Shown piece after piece: positions 6,303 through 11,769 of a stretch of DNA of 11,769 bases. The notes beneath the pieces are model-generated. The model worked only from the letters and a program-made list of their open reading frames with translations. It had not been told where the DNA came from and ran no database searches. Position 1 is the first letter of the stretch. Each line of letters begins with the position of its first letter. Source of the stretch: an uncultured Cyanobium sp. GTDB lineage: Bacteria > Cyanobacteriota > Cyanobacteriia > PCC-6307 > Cyanobiaceae. The stretch spans positions 1-11,769 of the forward strand of contig CALFOF010000043.1 of assembly GCA_937919075.1 (NCBI GenBank), given 5' to 3'. The position numbers and the translations under genes were made by a program.

Positions 6303-7611
6303 GCCTGAGTGGTCTCCGACTCCCCCCATTCTGGCGGGCCACGCCAACGTGCCTGCGGATCTGGCCGCCGCCACAGCTCTGCTGCGCAGCCGCCTGGCGA
6401 TGGAACGCTGGCCGGTGCCGGCGGCGGCCTTCCCGGCAGGCACCGCCCTGGTGGGTGGCGCCGTGCGCGATGGCCTGCTCGGGCGGCTGGGGGAGCGGCC
6501 CGACCTGGATCTGGTGGTGCCGGTGGAAGCCATCGCCCTGGGCGAGCGGCTGAGCCGGGAGCACGGCGGACGCTGCGTGGTGCTGGATCAGGAGCGCTCG
6601 ATCGCCCGTCTGGTGATCCGCGGCTGGAGTGTGGATCTGGCCCGCCAGGCCGGTGCGGATCTGGCCACCGATCTGCTGCGCCGTGACTTCCGCCTCAATG
6701 CCCTGGCCCTGCCCCTGCCGGCGGGCAGCGAGCTGCTCGACCCGAGCGGCGGCCTGGCCGACCTGGCGGCAGGGCTGATCCGGGCCGTGAGCGAGCAGAA
6801 CCTGCTGGACGATCCGCTGCGGCTGCTGCGGGGCGAGCGGCTGGCTGCTGAGTTGGGATTTCGCCTCGATGCCACCAGCGACACCTGGATCCGGTGCCAC
6901 AGCCGCCGGATCGATCAGGTGGCACCGGAGCGCGTGCGGGTGGAGCTGGAGAAGCTGGCGGCGTGCGCAGGCGGAGGCGAGGGGTTGGCCCGGGTGCAGG
7001 CGATCGGCCTACTGGACGCCTGGCGCCGGCCTGCGCCGGTTGGCGAGGGAGCCGCCGCCGTCAAGGCAGCAGGCGGTGAAGCGCTGAGGCAGCTCACCCC
7101 AGCGGCAGCAGAAGCCTGGGGCCTGAACGAAGACGAAGTTCTCACGGCCCTGCCCCTGGCGCGCCTGGCCACGCTGCTCGATGCCGCCAGCTGGGGTCGG
7201 CTGCACGCCAGCCGCGCGCTGCAGCGGCGCTGCGGGTTGCTGCGCAGCTGGCGGGCGCAGCTGCAGGGGGCAGGCGAGACATGGGATGCCGCCAAGCCGT
7301 TCGCCACGGAACGGGAGCAGGTGCACTTTCACCGCGAACTGGAGCACGACCTGCCCGCCTTACTGCTGATGCTGCCACTGCCGTTTGCGCGGGAATGGCT
7401 GCCGCGCTGGCGCGAGCCGGGTGACCCGCTCTTTCACCCGAGGCCGCCGCTCGACGGCATGGAACTGCAGGAGCGGCTGGGGCTGGCCCCGTCGCGGCGG
7501 CTGGGTGAACTGCTCGCCCACCTGACGATCGAGCGCGCCTTCGGCCGCCTGGAAAGCAGCGAGGAGGCACTGGGGGAAGCGCGCCGCTGGCTCAAAGGAC
7601 AGGCGCCGTGA
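6301..7611 (+). CDS. cca: CCA-adding tRNA nucleotidyltransferase (class II, PcnB/Cca family)
   Basis: Adds or repairs the 3' CCA (or only part of it) on tRNAs. The class II nucleotidyltransferase head is well conserved: VGGAVRD (51-57), catalytic DLD (Asp68, Asp70), RRDFRLNAL (127-135), DPSGGLADL (147-155) and DDPLRLLR (170-177). ERVRVELEKL then leads into the neck domain; the remaining body and tail to residue 436 are poorly conserved. Some cyanobacteria split CC- and A-addition between two enzymes, and sequence alone does not tell which this is. The start is uncertain: ATG 6301 (used here) and ATG 6295 overlap the ycf34 start head to head, GTG 6349 would leave a 46-nt gap, and ATG 6400 begins only 15 residues before VGGAVRD. 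I find GTG 6349 biologically attractive. Confidence 0.9.
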   Translation: MPEWSPTPPILAGHANVPADLAAATALLRSRLAMERWPVPAAAFPAGTALVGGAVRDGLLGRLGERPDLDLVVPVEAIALGERLSREHGGRCVVLDQERSIARLVIRGWSVDLARQAGADLATDLLRRDFRLNALALPLPAGSELLDPSGGLADLAAGLIRAVSEQNLLDDPLRLLRGERLAAELGFRLDATSDTWIRCHSRRIDQVAPERVRVELEKLAACAGGGEGLARVQAIGLLDAWRRPAPVGEGAAAVKAAGGEALRQLTPAAAEAWGLNEDEVLTALPLARLATLLDAASWGRLHASRALQRRCGLLRSWRAQLQGAGETWDAAKPFATEREQVHFHRELEHDLPALLLMLPLPFAREWLPRWREPGDPLFHPRPPLDGMELQERLGLAPSRRLGELLAHLTIERAFGRLESSEEALGEARRWLKGQAP

Positions 7612-7634
7612 TTGACTGCTAGGCGTACAGGCAT

Positions 7635-7654
7635 CTTCGATTGCTTCATCGAAG
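7635..7654. repeat. Perfect inverted repeat after cca
   Basis: CTTCGAT, a 6-nt loop (TGCTTC) and ATCGAAG form a 7-bp perfect hairpin 23 nt after the cca stop codon. It is followed by CCCGAACGG rather than T residues, so it is at best a weak terminator or a processing or stability hairpin at the cca mRNA end. An operator role is also possible. Confidence 0.4.
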
Positions 7655-7674
7655 CCCGAACGGCAACGGTTGAC

Positions 7675-7689
7675 GTTCAGTTCCTGAAC
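7675..7689. promoter_or_regulatory. Perfect palindromic site, candidate operator
   Basis: GTTCAG-TTC-CTGAAC is a perfect 6-bp inverted repeat with a 3-nt spacer. It sits against the possible -35 hexamer TTGACG (7670-7675) and 113 nt upstream of the RRM start codon. Its size and spacing fit a dimeric repressor or activator site better than an RNA hairpin, since a 3-nt loop on 6 bp is only marginally stable. No specific regulator can be named from sequence. Confidence 0.35.
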
Positions 7690-7802
7690 ATCAGAAACAC
7701 CTCCCCGATCGCTCTTTGGCGCCTCCTGCGCTGCCCTGCGTTTCGCCGGTGCGTTCACCCGATGGCGCAGGCCGCCACCTTCCTTTTCTCCCCTCTCCTC
7801 CC

Positions 7803-8237
7803 ATGAGTGTTCGTCTCTACGTCGGCAATCTGCCGCAGACTTTCGATGCCGCCGAGCTCGATGCTCTGTTCACTTCCATCGGCGAGGGCGTGCGCTTTAA
7901 AACCGTTCAAGACCGGGAAACGGGTGCCTGCCGGGGTTTTGGTTTCGCCAATGTCGAGGATGAAAAGCTGGCCGACACCGTGATCGAGCAGCTCAACGGC
8001 CACGCCTTTGGCGGCAACAGCCTGCGCATTGAGCGCTCCGAGCGTCGTGACAGCCGCCCCGGCACCGGCGATCGCCGGCCCGCCGCCGCCGGTGCTGCCC
8101 CTGTGGCCGCCCGCAAGGCCGTCAACAAAGTCGTGCACAGCGACACCATCACCGAAGGCGCCCCCGATCCGCGCTGGGCTGGTGAACTCGCCAAACTGAA
8201 ATCCCTGCTGGCCAACCAGACAGCCACCACGGTCTGA
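7803..8237 (+). CDS. RRM-domain RNA-binding protein (cyanobacterial Rbp type)
   Basis: A 144-aa protein with one N-terminal RNA-recognition motif (about residues 3-79). RNP2 is LYVGNL (5-10) and RNP1 is RGFGFANV (44-51), so the aromatic RNA-stacking residues are present. The domain is followed by a basic, Arg/Pro/Ala-rich linker (80-112) and a C-terminal segment PDPRWAGELAKLKSLLANQ (121-139), which resembles tails I recall in picocyanobacterial Rbp proteins. Cyanobacterial Rbps respond to cold and some take part in mRNA localisation; which paralogue this is cannot be decided here. ATG 7803 is chosen because the RRM begins three residues later and longer in-frame versions add unconserved sequence. 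The start is preceded by a 25-nt pyrimidine tract and overlaps an upstream stop as ATGA. The hydrolase follows after 11 nt. Confidence 0.92.
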   Translation: MSVRLYVGNLPQTFDAAELDALFTSIGEGVRFKTVQDRETGACRGFGFANVEDEKLADTVIEQLNGHAFGGNSLRIERSERRDSRPGTGDRRPAAAGAAPVAARKAVNKVVHSDTITEGAPDPRWAGELAKLKSLLANQTATTV

Positions 8238-8248
8238 GCCAGCGCCTT

Positions 8249-9252
8249 ATGCCGCCGGTCGGCGGCGATGCTGCCTTGACCCAACCGCCGGCGTCCTCCA
8301 CCAGCGTTTCCACCTCGTCCTGCTGGACCTGGCAGGGGCGCACCATCCGCTACCGCTGCCTCGCCGGCCCCGAACCGGCGGGGCTTCAACGTGTGGTGCT
8401 GATCCACGGTTTCGGCGCGAGCCTGGGCCACTGGCGCCACAACCTGCCGGCGATCGCCAGCCGCTTCTCGGCCTGTGCCATCGATCTGCTCGGATTCGGC
8501 GGCAGCGACAAACCCCGCTCCCGCCTGGCCGATGAAGCCGAACAGCCCGGTGCGGTGCGCTACTGCTTCGATCTATGGGCGGAGCAGGTGGCAGATTTCG
8601 TGCAGCAAGTGGCCCTGCAGCACGCCCCCTCCGCCCGCGTGCACTTGGTCGGCAACTCCATCGGTGGCGTGGTGGCCTTGCGAGCGGCCCAGCTGCTGGT
8701 GGCCCGCGGCGTTCCGCTCGCCCAGGTGATCCTGATCGACTGCGCCCAGCGCACACTCGATGAAAAGCGCGTGGCGGATCTGCCGCTGCTGGAGCGCTGG
8801 AGCCGGCCGCTGGTGAAGCAGCTAGTGCGTCAGCGCTGGCTGGTGGCCCCCCTGTTCCGCACGCTGGCCCGGCCCGCCTTCATTCGTCAGGTGCTGGGGC
8901 GGGCCTACCCCAGCGGCGCCAACATCGACGACGCCCTGGTGGAGCTGCTGCATCGGCCCAGCACCGATACAGGCGCCTCCGAGAGCTTCCGCGGCTTCGT
9001 CAACCTGTTCGACGACCACCTGGCCCCGGAGCTGCTTGCCGAACTGACCGTGCCGGTGCGGATGCTGTGGGGAGCGGAGGATCCCTGGGAAGCGCCGGCC
9101 GAAGCCGAACGCTGGGCGCGCAGCTTCGCCTGCGTGCAGGAGCTGAAGGTGCTGCCGGGGTTGGGGCACTGCCCCCACGACGAAGCTCCCGAGCGCGTCA
9201 ATCCGATCCTGCTGGACTGGCTAGAGGCCGGATCCGGCGCTGCGGCGGAGGC

Positions 9253-9277
<25 letters not shown>
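8249..9277 (+). CDS. Alpha/beta-fold hydrolase (substrate unknown)
   Basis: A 342-aa alpha/beta hydrolase with a complete catalytic set: oxyanion-hole HGFGASLGHW (53-62), nucleophile Ser137 in GNSIGG, acid Asp278 in GAEDPW and His307 in GLGHCPH. IDLLGFGGSDKP (78-89) is typical of the cyanobacterial and chloroplast branch that includes MenH-like, pheophytinase and chlorophyll dephytylase-like enzymes. A helical cap lies at about 165-250. No signal peptide is visible; the first 25 residues are Ser/Thr/Pro-rich and unconserved-looking, so a later start is possible. It lies 11 nt behind the RRM gene, suggesting cotranscription, and its last 25 nt overlap the convergent crtB gene. The neighbouring pigment genes make a pigment or isoprenoid ester substrate tempting, but this is only inference. 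Confidence 0.88.

Positions 9278-11769
<2,492 letters not shown>

Larger units (their letters stand above)
7612..7802. promoter_or_regulatory. 191-nt leader/intergenic region before the RRM gene
   Basis: This is the largest gene-free stretch in the window and is less GC-rich than its flanks. It holds two perfect inverted repeats (7635-7654 and 7675-7689) and a TTGACG hexamer at 7670-7675 that could be a -35 element, although no good -10 follows at 17 nt (agaaac). A second -35-like TTGACT lies at 7612-7617. A 25-nt uninterrupted pyrimidine tract (7778-7802) runs directly into the RRM start codon, so there is no purine-rich Shine-Dalgarno site. The cca frame, after its TGA, stays open to 7806; the last part could encode 14 aa from ATG 7762. 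I see no T-tailed terminator. The layout suggests a separate promoter and a regulated leader for the RRM gene (inference). Confidence 0.5.

Noticed and set aside
6055..6900. Upstream extension of the tsaB frame to 6900 (496 codons in all)
   Set aside because: TsaB's first conserved strand begins just after GTG 6054, and the extension overlaps ycf34 out of frame and cca in antisense.
7612..7806. A 64-residue protein filling the cca-RRM gap from TTG 7612
   Set aside because: It has no motif or start signal and covers the inverted repeats and pyrimidine tract. Only its last 14 codons are kept, as a tentative leader-peptide idea.

Overview
The window is core chromosome of a high-GC picocyanobacterium, most likely of the Cyanobium / Synechococcus group. 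The evidence is a typical RpaB regulator, the cyanobacterial and plastid protein Ycf34, plant-type phytoene desaturase next to phytoene synthase, a divergent gene whose start reads like NdhM of photosynthetic NDH-1, and a short cyanobacterial RRM protein. Base composition is very G+C rich with strong third-position G/C. This produces long open frames opposite most real genes, which I left out. I see no transposase, integrase, tRNA, rRNA, CRISPR array, phage gene or foreign island.

Layout. (1) Positions 67-4908, plus strand: rpaB (OmpR-type regulator), plsX, fabH, fabD, plsC. These are packed tightly enough to be one or two transcripts. PlsX supplies acyl-phosphate, FabD supplies malonyl-ACP, FabH starts each fatty-acid chain, and PlsC adds the second acyl chain to make phosphatidic acid, so the block links a light/redox regulator to membrane lipid synthesis. 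(2) Positions 4850-6302, minus strand: ycf34, tsaB and a membrane-anchored DUF218 (YdcF-like) gene, each overlapping the next by 4 nt. (3) Positions 6301-9277, plus strand: cca-type tRNA nucleotidyltransferase, a 191-nt spacer, the RRM protein, and an alpha/beta hydrolase 11 nt behind it. (4) Positions 9253-11591, minus strand: pds then crtB, overlapping by 4 nt, the first two committed steps of carotenoid synthesis. (5) From 11729, plus strand: the first codons of probable ndhM, cut by the window end.

Nothing here looks like a new defence, mobile or biosynthetic system; it is compact housekeeping DNA. The points most worth a second look are a regular 11-residue repeat in the long N-terminal extension of PlsX, four 4-nt stop/start overlaps that all use GTG or TTG starts, two convergent gene pairs whose ends overlap, a head-to-head ycf34/cca start, and an unusual leader before the RRM gene (two perfect inverted repeats, a 25-nt pyrimidine tract, and a tiny frame ending in ATGA at the start codon). 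The only gene-free stretches above 100 nt are 7612-7802 and 11592-11728; no gap exceeds 300 nt.
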